DNA of 64,000 nt from Chryseobacterium sp. KLBC 52 (GCF_003347605.1 NZ_QDFZ01000023.1:1-64000); one strand, 5' to 3'; positions 27,148-36,805 are shown, counted from the stretch's first letter. A program made the numbers and translations. The notes: generated by a model not told the origin, from the letters alone.

Positions 27148-28026
27148 TTAAATATGTCCTATTTTCTTTTGATCTCCGATTACATTAAGAGTAACTCCGA
27201 AAAGAATTAAAGTAATCCCGATGAGCAAATTGGGTGTAAATTTTTCGTGAAACATCAAAACACTGATCAGTACAGCAACTACAGGTTCCAAAGCTCCTAA
27301 AATGGCAACAGGAGTAGATCCGATATATTTGATAGCAAATACAAGACATAAGCTGGAAATAACCGTAGTCAGAAATGCGAAAATAAGGAAGTTAATAAAA
27401 ACTGCTGTTGAAGGAATAGCAAAAGATTCATTGGCCATCAAAGCTTTGGTCATAAAGAACATGGAGGTGAAAAGCATAGAATAAAACGTAAGCTTAAATC
27501 CTGAAACCTTTATATTTGATTTGTTGACGATCACCATATATAAAGCATAGAATAGTGAGCTGAGCATTACGATTCCCAATCCTGCAAAATTGATTTCCAG
27601 TCCGTTTCCCTTCAAACATAAAACAATAACTCCCGCGAAAGCAAGAAGTAAAGACGCCCCCGATAGCCTGGTCAATCTCTCTTTGTAAAAGAAAAGCATG
27701 ATGAGTGCTACAATAATCGGATAAATAAATAAAACGGTAGAGGCAATTCCCGGCGTGAGAAAATCATATCCTAAAAACAGAAACTCCGAAGAAAGGGCAT
27801 AGCAAATTCCAAGGATGGCCAGAATTAAGGCTTCTTTTTTATTGATTTTAAAACTTTCCTTAGAATACAGCAGATATCCTCCCACCATTAGAGCAGAAAA
27901 GAAAAATCTGTAAAACAATGTAATATCCATTGAAAAGTGTGCCTGTTTAACAGGCAGGATAAAAATAGGAATCAGACCATAGGAAACGGCTGATAAAATT
28001 CCCAATGTGTAACCTCTAAGTTTCAT
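27148..28026 (-). CDS. EamA/DMT-family transporter
   Basis: A 292-residue inner-membrane transporter with ten predicted helices in two EamA repeats (first about 5-135, second about 150-285). The GLIPIFILPVKQAHFSMDITLFYRF start and the SSLCLVFAIKYIGSTPVAILGALEPV segment in the second repeat are typical. The ATG at 28026 gives the family start MKLRGYTLGILSAVSYG; an upstream start at 28065 would read through the terminator of the preceding gene. It probably exports a metabolite; the substrate is unknown. Confidence 0.9.
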   Translation of the reverse strand: MKLRGYTLGILSAVSYGLIPIFILPVKQAHFSMDITLFYRFFFSALMVGGYLLYSKESFKINKKEALILAILGICYALSSEFLFLGYDFLTPGIASTVLFIYPIIVALIMLFFYKERLTRLSGASLLLAFAGVIVLCLKGNGLEINFAGLGIVMLSSLFYALYMVIVNKSNIKVSGFKLTFYSMLFTSMFFMTKALMANESFAIPSTAVFINFLIFAFLTTVISSLCLVFAIKYIGSTPVAILGALEPVVAVLISVLMFHEKFTPNLLIGITLILFGVTLNVIGDQKKIGHI

Positions 28027-28045
28027 GTGCTTTATAGTTATTAAA

Positions 28046-28073
28046 CAAAAAAACCACTGAATCAATCAGTGGC
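28046..28073 (-). terminator. Terminator of the SPT-like gene
   Basis: On the minus strand the stem CCACTGA / TCAGTGG is followed by a T-run. It lies between the SPT-like gene and the EamA start. Confidence 0.85.
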
Positions 28074-28093
28074 TTTCTTTTATTTTTAAGATA

Positions 28094-29368
28094 TTAAATC
28101 GGTTTAAAACTTAATCCTTGTTCCTGCAGTAATTTTTGTTCCTGCTCTTTGTAGTAGCCACCTACTAATTTATCATGAATTGCTTCAAACGCTGCCAGAG
28201 TTTCATTGATCTCTGCATCGGTATGAGAAGCGGTAGGAATAAGCCTTAAAAGAATCATTCCCTTCGGAATGACCGGATATACCACCACAGAGGTAAAGAT
28301 ACCGTAATTTTCTCTTAAATCTTTTACCAATAGAGTAGCTTCTACAGGAGTTCCCTGCATCATTACCGGAGTTACACAAGTATTGGTGTCTCCAATATTG
28401 AATCCTCTTTCTGTAAGTCCGTTCTGTAGTTTGTAAACATTCTCCCAAAGTTTAGCCTTGATCTCAGGTCTTGATCTCAATAGCTCCAGTCTTTTTAATC
28501 CTCCGATTACCATTGGCATCGTAAGAGATTTTGCAAAGATTTGTGATCTTAAGTTGAATTTCAGATATCTGATGATTTCTTTGTCACCCGCAAGGAATGC
28601 TCCGAAACCTGCCATAGATTTAGCAAAAGTAGAGAAGTATACATCAATCTGATCGTTACAATCCTGCTCTTCACCTACACCTGCCCCTGTTGTTCCAAGT
28701 GTTCCGAAACCATGAGCATCATCTACTAAAAGTCTGAACTGGTATTTAGATTTAAGATCGCAGATCTCTTTAATTTTTCCCTGTTGTCCTCTCATTCCGA
28801 AAACACCTTCCGTAATCACAAGAATACCTCCTCCTGTTTCTTCAGCTACCTTGGTTGCTCTCTGAAGGTTTTTCTCAAGACTTGCCATATCATTGTGCTT
28901 GTAGGTAAATCTTTTACCGGAATGAAGTCTTACTCCATCCACGATGCAGGCATGAGAATCCATATCATAAACAATAACATCATTTCTGCTTACCAAAGCA
29001 TCAATGGTAGAAACCATTCCCTGATAACCGAAATTCAATAGATAAGCTGATTCTTTTTTTACGAAGTCCGCCAGTTCTCTTTCCAGCTGAAGGTGCTGAT
29101 CTGTTTCTCCAGACATTGCTCTTGCTCCCATTGGATAAAACATCCCGTATTCTGCAGCCGCTTTTGCATCCGCTTCTATTACTTCAGGATTATTACACAA
29201 TCCTAAATAATCATTGGCACTCCAGAAAATTACTTCTCTCCCCTGAAACTGCATTCTAGGGCCGATAGGTCCCTCTAATCTCGGGAAAATAAAATAGCCT
29301 TCACCATAATCTGCAAATTGTCCAAGTGGTCCTGGATTTTCTTTTATTCTTTCAAAAATATCCAACAT
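28094..29368 (-). CDS. Alpha-oxoamine synthase, probable serine palmitoyltransferase
   Basis: A 424-residue fold-type I PLP enzyme of the alpha-oxoamine synthase family (with KBL and BioF). It condenses an acyl-CoA with an amino acid. The catalytic Lys250 is in FSTFAKSMAGFGAF, the Asp of VDDAHGFGTLG binds PLP, and SANDYLGLCNNPEV is near residue 55. The pattern YPMGARAMSGETDQH and the 424-residue length with an N-terminal extension match the Bacteroidota enzymes that make 3-ketosphinganine for sphingolipids, but KBL or BioF cannot be fully excluded by eye. The start at 29368 (MLDIFERIKENPGP) is preferred; an upstream ATG at 29416 falls inside the terminator of the cysteine-synthase-like gene. 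Confidence 0.86.
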   Translation of the reverse strand: MLDIFERIKENPGPLGQFADYGEGYFIFPRLEGPIGPRMQFQGREVIFWSANDYLGLCNNPEVIEADAKAAAEYGMFYPMGARAMSGETDQHLQLERELADFVKKESAYLLNFGYQGMVSTIDALVSRNDVIVYDMDSHACIVDGVRLHSGKRFTYKHNDMASLEKNLQRATKVAEETGGGILVITEGVFGMRGQQGKIKEICDLKSKYQFRLLVDDAHGFGTLGTTGAGVGEEQDCNDQIDVYFSTFAKSMAGFGAFLAGDKEIIRYLKFNLRSQIFAKSLTMPMVIGGLKRLELLRSRPEIKAKLWENVYKLQNGLTERGFNIGDTNTCVTPVMMQGTPVEATLLVKDLRENYGIFTSVVVYPVIPKGMILLRLIPTASHTDAEINETLAAFEAIHDKLVGGYYKEQEQKLLQEQGLSFKPI

Positions 29369-29384
29369 TGTATCGTAATTTTTA

Positions 29385-29425
29385 AGTAAAAAAGCCTTTT
29401 TTGTCTGAACACGCAAAAGGCTTTA
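29385..29425 (-). terminator. Terminator of the cysteine-synthase-like gene
   Basis: On the minus strand AAAGCCTTTT and AAAAGGCTTT form a stem with a 14-base loop, followed by a T-run. Confidence 0.8.
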
Positions 29426-29449
29426 TTTGTATCGTGATTTTATTCGTTC

Positions 29450-30487
29450 TTATTTGATAAACTCCGTTTTGAAAACTTCGTCGTAATTGTGAACACAGTT
29501 GTTGACAAATCCTTGTTCGGCCATCCATTTATCACTGTATACTTTTGTGATATATCTGGAACCGTGGTCAGGATATATTAAAACAACTATATCATTTTCT
29601 GTAAGCTCATGAGACTGGGCATACTGCATCAATCCCTGGGTTACAGCTCCGGTAGTATAACCTCCCATAATAGCTTCTTTCAAAGCGATTTCACGGGTTC
29701 TGTACGCGGACATTTCATCATTTACCCTTACAAACTCATCTACTTTGTCGAAAAGCAGGGCAGAAGGGATAAGGTTTTTACCCATTCCTTCAATCTGATA
29801 AGGATGTACATCTTCTTTGTGGATTTCTCCTGTCTCGTGATAGCTTTTCAGGATAGAACCATCTGCGTCTACTCCGATAATCTTGATATCCGGATTTTTT
29901 TCTTTCAGAAACTTCGCAGAACCCGACAGCGTGCCACCCGTTCCGGTGCAGGCAAAAAGGTGAGTAATCTTACCTTCCGTCTGTTCCCAGATCTCGGGAC
30001 CTGTTGTCTGATAATGTGCATCAATATTAAGCTCATTAAAATATTGATTGATGTAAATAGAATTAGGTGTTTCCTGAGCGATTCTTTTAGCTACTTCATA
30101 ATATGATCTCGGATCATCTGCCGGTACATTGGCCGGGCATATATACACCGTGGCTCCCAATGCTTTCAGATAAGCAATTTTTTCAGGTTTTGTTTTATCA
30201 CTTACTGCAAGAATACATTTATATCCCTTAATGATACACACCATCGCAATAGAAAACCCGGTATTACCGGAAGTAGTTTCTACAACTACAGAATCTTCCT
30301 TTAAAAGGCCTTTTTTCTCTGCGTTTTCTATAATATGAAGTGCGATTCGGTCTTTGGTGGAATGTCCAGGATTATATGATTCTAACTTGGCGTAAACGGT
30401 TGCTGGAATATCTTTTGTAACAGTATTTAGCTTCACCATCGGAGTGTGTCCTATCAGGCCAAGAATATTATCGTAAACATTACTCAT
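29450..30487 (-). CDS. Cysteine-synthase / cystathionine-beta-synthase-like enzyme
   Basis: A 345-residue fold-type II PLP enzyme. The PLP lysine is Lys45 in ESYNPGHSTKDR; the substrate loop TTSGNTGFSIAM and the phosphate loop CTGTGGTLSG are complete. Residue choice (NPGHSTKDR rather than the CysK-type NPSxSVKDR) and an extended C-terminus (KVYSDKWMAEQGF) resemble cystathionine beta-synthase-like enzymes of Bacteroidota. It uses serine or O-acetylserine with a thiol or sulfide; which, cannot be read. Its own -7 box TATTTTTG lies on the minus strand at 30518-30525. Confidence 0.88.
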   Translation of the reverse strand: MSNVYDNILGLIGHTPMVKLNTVTKDIPATVYAKLESYNPGHSTKDRIALHIIENAEKKGLLKEDSVVVETTSGNTGFSIAMVCIIKGYKCILAVSDKTKPEKIAYLKALGATVYICPANVPADDPRSYYEVAKRIAQETPNSIYINQYFNELNIDAHYQTTGPEIWEQTEGKITHLFACTGTGGTLSGSAKFLKEKNPDIKIIGVDADGSILKSYHETGEIHKEDVHPYQIEGMGKNLIPSALLFDKVDEFVRVNDEMSAYRTREIALKEAIMGGYTTGAVTQGLMQYAQSHELTENDIVVLIYPDHGSRYITKVYSDKWMAEQGFVNNCVHNYDEVFKTEFIK

Positions 30488-30517
30488 TATTTGTTATTTT
30501 CAATAAAAATCTGACTG

Positions 30518-30525
30518 CAAAAATA
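30518..30525 (-). promoter_or_regulatory. -7 box of the cysteine-synthase-like gene
   Basis: TATTTTTG on the minus strand matches TAnnTTTG, 30 bp before the start codon. The -33 region (TTTAG) is weak. Confidence 0.5.
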
Positions 30526-30709
30526 CAAAAAAATAAATAATTACTAAACTTTTGTTTGATTTCTAGGGCATAGTTTGTAAAAAAATATTTTAGTATTTTC
30601 AGTTTTGACACGAGTATAATCGCAAATACTACGCCAAAATTTTTAAATTTTGTTAAAACCCGCATAAAATAAGATAAAAGCCTTATTTTCGCATAATTGA
30701 TTTAATACT

Positions 30710-33700
30710 ATGAAAAATTGGACTTTTAGGCAATGGAACACCGTTTCAGGATGGGTGATTTTCGTCATTGCTTTTTTCACGTACTTGTCCACCATAGAAC
30801 CCAATTTCAGTTTCTGGGATTGTGGCGAGTACATTTCTTCTGCAGTAAAACTTGAAGTAACGCATGCTCCCGGAGCTGCTTTATTCCAGATAGTGGGTGC
30901 CGTGGCAGCCATTTTTGCATTAGGGAAAGGCGAAAACTATTCTATCGTGATCAACGCGATGTCTGCATTGTTCAGTGCGCTGACTATTTTATTTTTGTTT
31001 TGGACGATCACCCATTTTGTGAGAAGACTTTTAAACAAAGATTTTGAAGAAATTACAAAACATCAGGAAATCTCTATTTTATTTGCAGGAGCAGTAGGAG
31101 CACTTTGCTTTACGTTCTCAGATACATTCTGGTTTTCGGCAGTAGAAGGAGAGGTTTACTCTATGGCTTCAATGTTTATCGCGCTTTTGGTCTGGTTAAT
31201 CACCAAATGGGAGAATGAATATCAGGCGGGAGACAGTGAAAGATGGATTATTCTTATTTTCTTCGTTTTAGGACTTTCTGTGGGAGTACACATGATGTGT
31301 ATGCTTGCTATTCCTGCAGTATGTCTGGTATACTATGCTAGAAATTATAAGTTTACCTGGAAAAACTTTATCTGGGCAAACCTTATTACACTGGGAATTT
31401 TGATTATCGTTTTCAAAATTATCTTCCCTTTAATTATGACGATGTTCGGAAGACTTGAGATTTTCTTCGTAAATGGTCTTGGACTTCCTTTCCATTCAGG
31501 AACAATTGCAGCGTTTATTTTAATGGTAGCGATCTGCTACTTCTTAATCAAATATGCAAGAAAGGCAAAAAGGAACATTTATCAGACGGCTGCATTATCT
31601 GTAGTTTTCATGATGATCGGGTTCTCCTGCTGGATGGTTATTCCTATCAGAGCGAATGCTAATCCGCCGATGAACCTTAATGATCCGGATACAGCAATTG
31701 GTATGCTGGATTATTATAACAGAGAGCAGTATGGTGACTGGCCAACGATTTACGGACAAAACTACACGGCTTTCCTTGATGCTAACGGAATTGAGAAAAA
31801 CGAAGACGGAAGCTTTAAGACACAGAAAACCGGAGAAATTTACGAAAAAGACGAAAAAACCGGAACCTACAGAAAAACCGGAGACCGTTTCAATTATGTA
31901 TTCAACAAGTCTCAGGTAAGCTTAATGCCAAGAATGTTTAATGAGGACAAGGATGTAATGGCGAACTATATTTCTATGTATGGTGCTCCTGATTTTACAT
32001 TCAACTATAGTAATGAAGATGTGGCAGACAATCCGCAGGCTAAGCAGATTTTTGATGAACTGAGAGTTAAATATGAAGACAAATCCATTACTGCTTCAGA
32101 TTATCTGAAAGTAAAACCTTATAACCTGATCAATGTTCAGAAGCCTTCATTCCTTCAGAATATGGATTACTTTATTACTTTCCAGAACGGATATTACTTT
32201 GTAAGATATCTGATGTGGAACTTCGTAGGAAGACAGAATGATCTTGAAGGAAATATGGAAAGCACAAAAGGAAACTGGATTTCCGGTATTCCTTTTATTG
32301 ATAATGCTACGGTGGGAAATCAGGATAAAATGCCTGCTAAATTCAAGAATGAGAGTACGGTAAAATTCTTCTTCCTTCCATTAATTTTAGGTTTGATCGG
32401 ATTCTTTTTCCAATTGAACAGAGACTTCGGAAGATTCTATGCCCTGTTATCTTTATTTATTCTAACAAGTGTAGGGATTATCTTCTACACTGGAGTAAAA
32501 CCTTTTGAACCGAGAGAAAGAGATTATGCGATGGTAGGTTCTTTCTATGCATTTGCGATCTGGATCGGATTGGGGGCAGGAGCCATCCTATGGTTCTTAC
32601 AGTCTAAAATAAAATCAAACGGAGCTAACATTGCTTTAGGAGTAGTTTTATTAGGAGTACCTTTCATGATGGGCTTCCAGAACTACAATGTTCACGACAG
32701 AAGCAACCGATATACAGCGTATGATTATGCATATTCCGTTTTAAAATCATTACCGAAAAACGATATCCTTTTCGTTTACGGAGATAACGATACTTACCCA
32801 GTTTGGGCTATTCAGGAGACGGAACAGTTCAGGGATGATGTGAAGGTGGTTAACTTTACCCTGGCTTCAACTCCTTGGAACCTTGACCAGATCAAAAGAA
32901 GAACTTACAATGCGATGGGAATCCCTAGCCAGCTAACACATGAAGATTACAGAGATGGGGTAAACGATCAGATCTATATGATGAAGAAGGAAGATTGGGA
33001 AGGTGTTTTCTCTATGCTGAAAGAGCAGGGAGCTCCGGAAACAGAATTCCAGTCGTTCAGAAAATATCTTACTCAGGATTCTTTAACGTTGAAACAAGCA
33101 ATTGAATTCATTAAGTTCAAATCTCCTGAAAAAGATGAGTTATTAAAAATGTACTTCGGAGAAGAGAAATTTGAAAAATACAATATCCTTCCGGTAAACA
33201 AATTCATCCTTCCTGTGAATAAAGAAAATGCTTTAAAAGCAGGAATCATCAACAAAGAAGATCTTCCAAACGTAGCCAATCAGATCATGATTACTTACAA
33301 AGGAAACACGCTTTATAAGAACAACCTGATTTTGATGGATCTTTTAGCGAACTTCGACTGGAAGCGTCCGATCAACTTCTCATCAGGAGGTATTTACGAC
33401 AGTGAGAATATTTTCTATCTGAATGATTACCTTCAGTTTGATGGATTCAGTTACAGATTAATTCCTATCCAGACACCTCCGAGCGCTGATGGAGATATGG
33501 GAAGAGTGGATGCCAATTCTCTTTATAATGTAGTGAAAAACTTCAGATGGGGGAACTTTAAGAATTTAAATGCTCACTTTGATGAAACAGCTACTTCCAA
33601 TATCATCAGCTATAGAATGTCAGCAAGCAGAGCGGCTTCAGCCCTGGCGTTAAGCGGACAGAAAGCTAAAGCATTAGAAATTCTGGATCTTGCAGCGAAA

Positions 33701-34195
33701 GAAATTCCGGCAGAGAAATATAATGATCCTCGTTCTTTAAGTTCAATTGTTTCAGGATATATTATCGCTGGTCAGGAGCAGAAAGGTCTTCAGATTGCTG
33801 AGGTACTTAAGAAAGGAATCTTCGAAGAGTATGATTATTATTTAAGTCTTTCCAAAGCGGATCAAAGCTACCTGAGAAGACAGATGAGAACAAAACCTAT
33901 GGAATACTCTCTTGTGGTTTCTGCAGTAACAGATGCTTACACCAAGATTGGACAGAAAGAAAAAGCATATGCTTATCTGGTAAAATCCATAGAGCCGATT
34001 GACAAGAAGTTCAATGTATTTATCAAAGATCTACAGGAAATGGGAAGAGATAAGGCGATGAAAGAGTCTGAAAATGTTCAGCAGATCACGCCATTCTATC
34101 AGTACTTATTTGATGTCATGGAACCTTATGATTCTACGTATTCAAAAGAAAAGGAAAGTCAGATTACCAACGCGATTATTAAAGCGACAAAATAA
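30710..34195 (+). CDS. DUF2723 membrane protein (protein O-mannosyltransferase-like)
   Basis: A very large inner-membrane protein, 1161 residues, of the DUF2723 family, a GT-C-like group in Bacteroidota. The N-terminal 340 residues hold about eight helices, with the acidic motif EPNFSFWDCGEY near residue 30-41 in the first periplasmic loop where GT-C enzymes carry their catalytic Asp. Further helices lie near 540-660 and include PFEPRERDYAMVGSFYAF. The C-terminal 500 residues are soluble and end with helical repeats (about 990-1110, ALALSGQKAKALEILDLAAK) resembling TPR. It probably transfers a sugar from a lipid carrier. It is followed by a terminator and a second GT-C-like gene. Confidence 0.88.
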   Translation: MKNWTFRQWNTVSGWVIFVIAFFTYLSTIEPNFSFWDCGEYISSAVKLEVTHAPGAALFQIVGAVAAIFALGKGENYSIVINAMSALFSALTILFLFWTITHFVRRLLNKDFEEITKHQEISILFAGAVGALCFTFSDTFWFSAVEGEVYSMASMFIALLVWLITKWENEYQAGDSERWIILIFFVLGLSVGVHMMCMLAIPAVCLVYYARNYKFTWKNFIWANLITLGILIIVFKIIFPLIMTMFGRLEIFFVNGLGLPFHSGTIAAFILMVAICYFLIKYARKAKRNIYQTAALSVVFMMIGFSCWMVIPIRANANPPMNLNDPDTAIGMLDYYNREQYGDWPTIYGQNYTAFLDANGIEKNEDGSFKTQKTGEIYEKDEKTGTYRKTGDRFNYVFNKSQVSLMPRMFNEDKDVMANYISMYGAPDFTFNYSNEDVADNPQAKQIFDELRVKYEDKSITASDYLKVKPYNLINVQKPSFLQNMDYFITFQNGYYFVRYLMWNFVGRQNDLEGNMESTKGNWISGIPFIDNATVGNQDKMPAKFKNESTVKFFFLPLILGLIGFFFQLNRDFGRFYALLSLFILTSVGIIFYTGVKPFEPRERDYAMVGSFYAFAIWIGLGAGAILWFLQSKIKSNGANIALGVVLLGVPFMMGFQNYNVHDRSNRYTAYDYAYSVLKSLPKNDILFVYGDNDTYPVWAIQETEQFRDDVKVVNFTLASTPWNLDQIKRRTYNAMGIPSQLTHEDYRDGVNDQIYMMKKEDWEGVFSMLKEQGAPETEFQSFRKYLTQDSLTLKQAIEFIKFKSPEKDELLKMYFGEEKFEKYNILPVNKFILPVNKENALKAGIINKEDLPNVANQIMITYKGNTLYKNNLILMDLLANFDWKRPINFSSGGIYDSENIFYLNDYLQFDGFSYRLIPIQTPPSADGDMGRVDANSLYNVVKNFRWGNFKNLNAHFDETATSNIISYRMSASRAASALALSGQKAKALEILDLAAKEIPAEKYNDPRSLSSIVSGYIIAGQEQKGLQIAEVLKKGIFEEYDYYLSLSKADQSYLRRQMRTKPMEYSLVVSAVTDAYTKIGQKEKAYAYLVKSIEPIDKKFNVFIKDLQEMGRDKAMKESENVQQITPFYQYLFDVMEPYDSTYSKEKESQITNAIIKATK

Positions 34196-34206
34196 AAATA
34201 CTTTAA

Positions 34207-34231
34207 AACGGAACTTCGGTTCCGTTTTTTT
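34207..34231 (+). terminator. Terminator after the DUF2723 gene
   Basis: Perfect stem AACGGAAC / GTTCCGTT around the stable TTCG loop, then seven T. Confidence 0.9.
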
Positions 34232-34284
34232 ATTATTGGCAATCCTGAATATTAAGGTTATATTTGTGAAAGTAAAAATACATA

Positions 34285-35778
34285 ATGTCCGAAACACAAA
34301 ATAGCAAATTCCCAATCTATGCCGTCATTGCTACGGTTCTTTTTAAACTTCTATTTTTATTAACGCACTACATTCAGGAAGATGCATTTATCACCTGGAG
34401 GGTTGCCCAGAATCTGTTGGATTATGGAGTCATTGGCTTCAATGGAGACACCAAGATTTCTGCCTCCACCACACATCTGTATGTATTTGTATCCTATATT
34501 TTCAATCTAGTTTTTGGAAAAGAAAACTTTATTGAACCTCTTTTGATTTTTAATTCTCTACTGTTTACCATAGGAACGTTATGGCTGTCTCATCTGGTTT
34601 TAAAAAATCCATGGCATAAAGCCATCTTTATATTTCTGATCGGGATTTTGCCGCCCTCCATTAAAATTTCAATCCTTGGAATGGAATACGGAATATTGTT
34701 TTTTCTGGAGATTGCATTGCTGTATTACGGCTTCCATAAAGGGAAAAAATGGGTTGTGACATTCCTTCCTGTATTAATTATGTTTACGAGAATTGATACA
34801 GTAATTTTCCTCGGAATTGTATTTCTTGTAGATCTATTCTGGAACAGAAAAATCAGATGGAATTATATTTTTGGCGGAGCGCTAGGAGTCTTAGCTACAG
34901 TGGCTTTCAACTGGTTCTACTTTGGCGAACTGGTGAACAATACCATTACTGCAAAAAAACTGCTGTACAGTGAAAATTTTACCATCCAGCAGCATATTGG
35001 GTATTTCTTTAAAAGTTTCGGAAACTTCTGGGGAATGCTGAAAGTTCCGGGAGATTTTAATCCTATGACGATTGTAGTATTGATTTTTGAATTGCTTTGC
35101 TTTATTTACCTGATCAGACAAAGAGAAAAGAGAAACTATTTTTTATGGATGATTTTTCTTTTCGGATGGGCAAAACAAATTATTTTTATTTCTCAGAAAA
35201 GCTTGTTCGACTGGTATTACTGGGTGCCACAGCTTTTACTTTTCGTTCCCGTTCTTATTTTTGTACTGGAACAGAAAGAGAAGAGAAACCTATGGTTGTC
35301 ATTGCTTGTGATATTCTATATCTTCCCAATGCTTGTCTTCCAGACAGTTCACTGTATTGCAACAGGAAACGGAGAATGGAACTACCGCAGAACAATTGGT
35401 ACCTTTTTAAATCAATATGAAAAAGACAAAAACCAGTGGATCTTATTGGAACCCGCAGGTTATGTGCCTTATTTTTCAGGATTAAAAACAATCGATGAGG
35501 TTGGATTGGTTGATAAACAGATTCAGGAGGAAATTAAAAAGGACAAGGTTAATTACTGGATCAACACGGTAAAAAACAGAAAACCGAAATATCTTCTTTC
35601 TTATCAGAATTTATACGAAGAAAAGAATGCCAATTCAGAATACTATAAAACTCATTATAGACTTTTAAAAGAGTTCAGAGTTAAAGATCATCTGAAAAGT
35701 GACAACAAAATTTTAGAAAAAATTTACCACCTGAAACCTTCCGGTACAGACTATAATTTGTACATTAGGGTTGATTAA
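34285..35778 (+). CDS. GT-C-type membrane glycosyltransferase (putative)
   Basis: A 497-residue protein with about ten membrane helices in the first 350 residues and a short soluble C-terminus. Near the N-terminus HYIQEDAFITWRVAQNL gives the acidic pair in the first loop that marks GT-C transferases, followed by NGDTKISASTTHLYV, similar to arabinofuranosyl/mannosyl transferases of that fold. It probably uses a polyprenyl-phosphate sugar. The GT2 enzyme at 5706 is a candidate donor maker. Substrate unknown. Confidence 0.75.
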   Translation: MSETQNSKFPIYAVIATVLFKLLFLLTHYIQEDAFITWRVAQNLLDYGVIGFNGDTKISASTTHLYVFVSYIFNLVFGKENFIEPLLIFNSLLFTIGTLWLSHLVLKNPWHKAIFIFLIGILPPSIKISILGMEYGILFFLEIALLYYGFHKGKKWVVTFLPVLIMFTRIDTVIFLGIVFLVDLFWNRKIRWNYIFGGALGVLATVAFNWFYFGELVNNTITAKKLLYSENFTIQQHIGYFFKSFGNFWGMLKVPGDFNPMTIVVLIFELLCFIYLIRQREKRNYFLWMIFLFGWAKQIIFISQKSLFDWYYWVPQLLLFVPVLIFVLEQKEKRNLWLSLLVIFYIFPMLVFQTVHCIATGNGEWNYRRTIGTFLNQYEKDKNQWILLEPAGYVPYFSGLKTIDEVGLVDKQIQEEIKKDKVNYWINTVKNRKPKYLLSYQNLYEEKNANSEYYKTHYRLLKEFRVKDHLKSDNKILEKIYHLKPSGTDYNLYIRVD

Positions 35779-35832
35779 AAGATTAAAATATTTAGAAATT
35801 GAAAGTATTCAGAAAAAAAGTTTTATAATAAC

Positions 35833-35868
35833 TCTTTCACTCTAATACTCTCAAACCCTCAAACTCAA
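35833..35868. repeat. CTCTAATACTCTCAAACCCTC tract
   Basis: ACTCTAATACTCTCAAACCC is the reverse complement of the phrase GGGTTTGAGGGTATTAGAGT (with one change) that occurs twice at 63515-63620. It is therefore a dispersed intergenic word. Confidence 0.65.
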
Positions 35869-35891
35869 AACAAACCTAATACCTGAAAAAG

Positions 35892-36416
35892 ATGAAATAC
35901 TGTGCTTTTCTCCGTGGCGTCAACGTAAAAGGAACCAATATGAAAATGGCGGATGTATGCCAGGTTTTTAAAGATGCAGGGATGAAAGAAGTGAGTTCAA
36001 TACTGGCTTCCGGAAATATTGTTTTTTCTTCAGATAAAAATACGACAGAATTAAAAACCATTCTGGAAAAAGCGATGTCGGAACATTTTTCTTATGAAGC
36101 CTTTTTGTTTGTAAAATCTCAGGAAGAAACAGAAGTTTTCTGGAACAGTATTCCTTTTGAAAAAAAAGACGAACTTCATATTTATGGTTTTGTCGGAATT
36201 CCGGGAGTGGATAAGGTTTTAATGGAAGAGTTTCAGAAAGCAGGTCAGGTAGAAAATGAAAAGGCTGCAATCGTTAATGATATATTTTATTGGCAGATTC
36301 CGAAAGGAAATACCTTAGATTCAACTTTCGGAAAAGTGCTGGGTAAAAAAAGCCTAAAAGATCAGTTTACCAGCAGGAACGTGAATACGTTTGAGAAGAT
36401 TCTGAAGAAATTCTAA
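35892..36416 (+). CDS. DUF1697 family protein
   Basis: A 174-residue soluble protein of the DUF1697 family. The start MKYCAFLRGVNVKGTNMKMAD and the ILASGNIVFSSDKN segment (about 37-50) are signatures. The family has a ferredoxin-like double fold and no settled function. The last 25 codons are repeated downstream at 36720-36805 with only a few changes, as part of a 389-bp duplication. Confidence 0.92.
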   Translation: MKYCAFLRGVNVKGTNMKMADVCQVFKDAGMKEVSSILASGNIVFSSDKNTTELKTILEKAMSEHFSYEAFLFVKSQEETEVFWNSIPFEKKDELHIYGFVGIPGVDKVLMEEFQKAGQVENEKAAIVNDIFYWQIPKGNTLDSTFGKVLGKKSLKDQFTSRNVNTFEKILKKF

Positions 36417-36615
36417 ATATATTATTGCAGATGCTTCGACAGGCTCAGCATGACACCGTTATAAATTAACTTTTAATGTAGCATTAACCCGATGCTTTTT
36501 GGATAATTGGATAAATCATTAGCTATTATATTTTTCATGTTAAAACAGATAGTATTAGAGCTGTCATGCTGAGCTTGTTGAAGCATCTATCACTTTAATA
36601 ATTTTAGATTCAATA
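36331..36615. repeat. 389-bp-offset duplication, copy 1
   Basis: This stretch, from the last 29 codons of the DUF1697 gene through the flanking non-coding DNA, is repeated at 36720-37005 at a constant offset of 389 bp. It contains two opposed copies of the GCTTCGACAGGCTCAGCATGACA-type element (around 36430-36455 and 36560-36590). The two copies differ by small substitutions and short indels. Confidence 0.88.
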
Positions 36616-36719
36616 GTTTATCCATAAAAGTGAAAGCCATTGGCTTCAGCCAAAACCTATCTTTGTAGCTATGTAGAGTTTCCCACAGATTTCTCAGATT
36701 TACACAGATTTTATCTTGG

Positions 36720-36805
36720 GAAAAGTGCAGGGGAGGAAAAGTCTAAAAGATCAGTTTACCAGCAGGAGTGTGAATATGTTTGAGAAGGTTTTGAAGAAAT
36801 TCTAA
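36720..36805 (+). pseudogene. Duplicated 3' fragment of the DUF1697 gene
   Basis: The last 25 codons of the DUF1697 gene recur in the same frame to the same stop (LKDQFTSR then VN, FEK, LKKF), with changes such as Asn to Ser, Thr to Met and Ile to Val. There is no start or 5' part, so it is a fragment left by the tandem duplication, not a gene. Confidence 0.85.

Noticed and set aside
28094-29368. 2-amino-3-ketobutyrate CoA ligase (KBL)
   Set aside because: Not excluded fully, but no tdh gene is nearby and the sequence pattern and length fit serine palmitoyltransferase better.
29369-29416. Longer N-terminus for the SPT-like enzyme
   Set aside because: The added codons overlap the terminator hairpin of the preceding gene.
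36720-36805. Separate small gene after DUF1697
   Set aside because: It is the duplicated end of the DUF1697 gene without start or 5' part.
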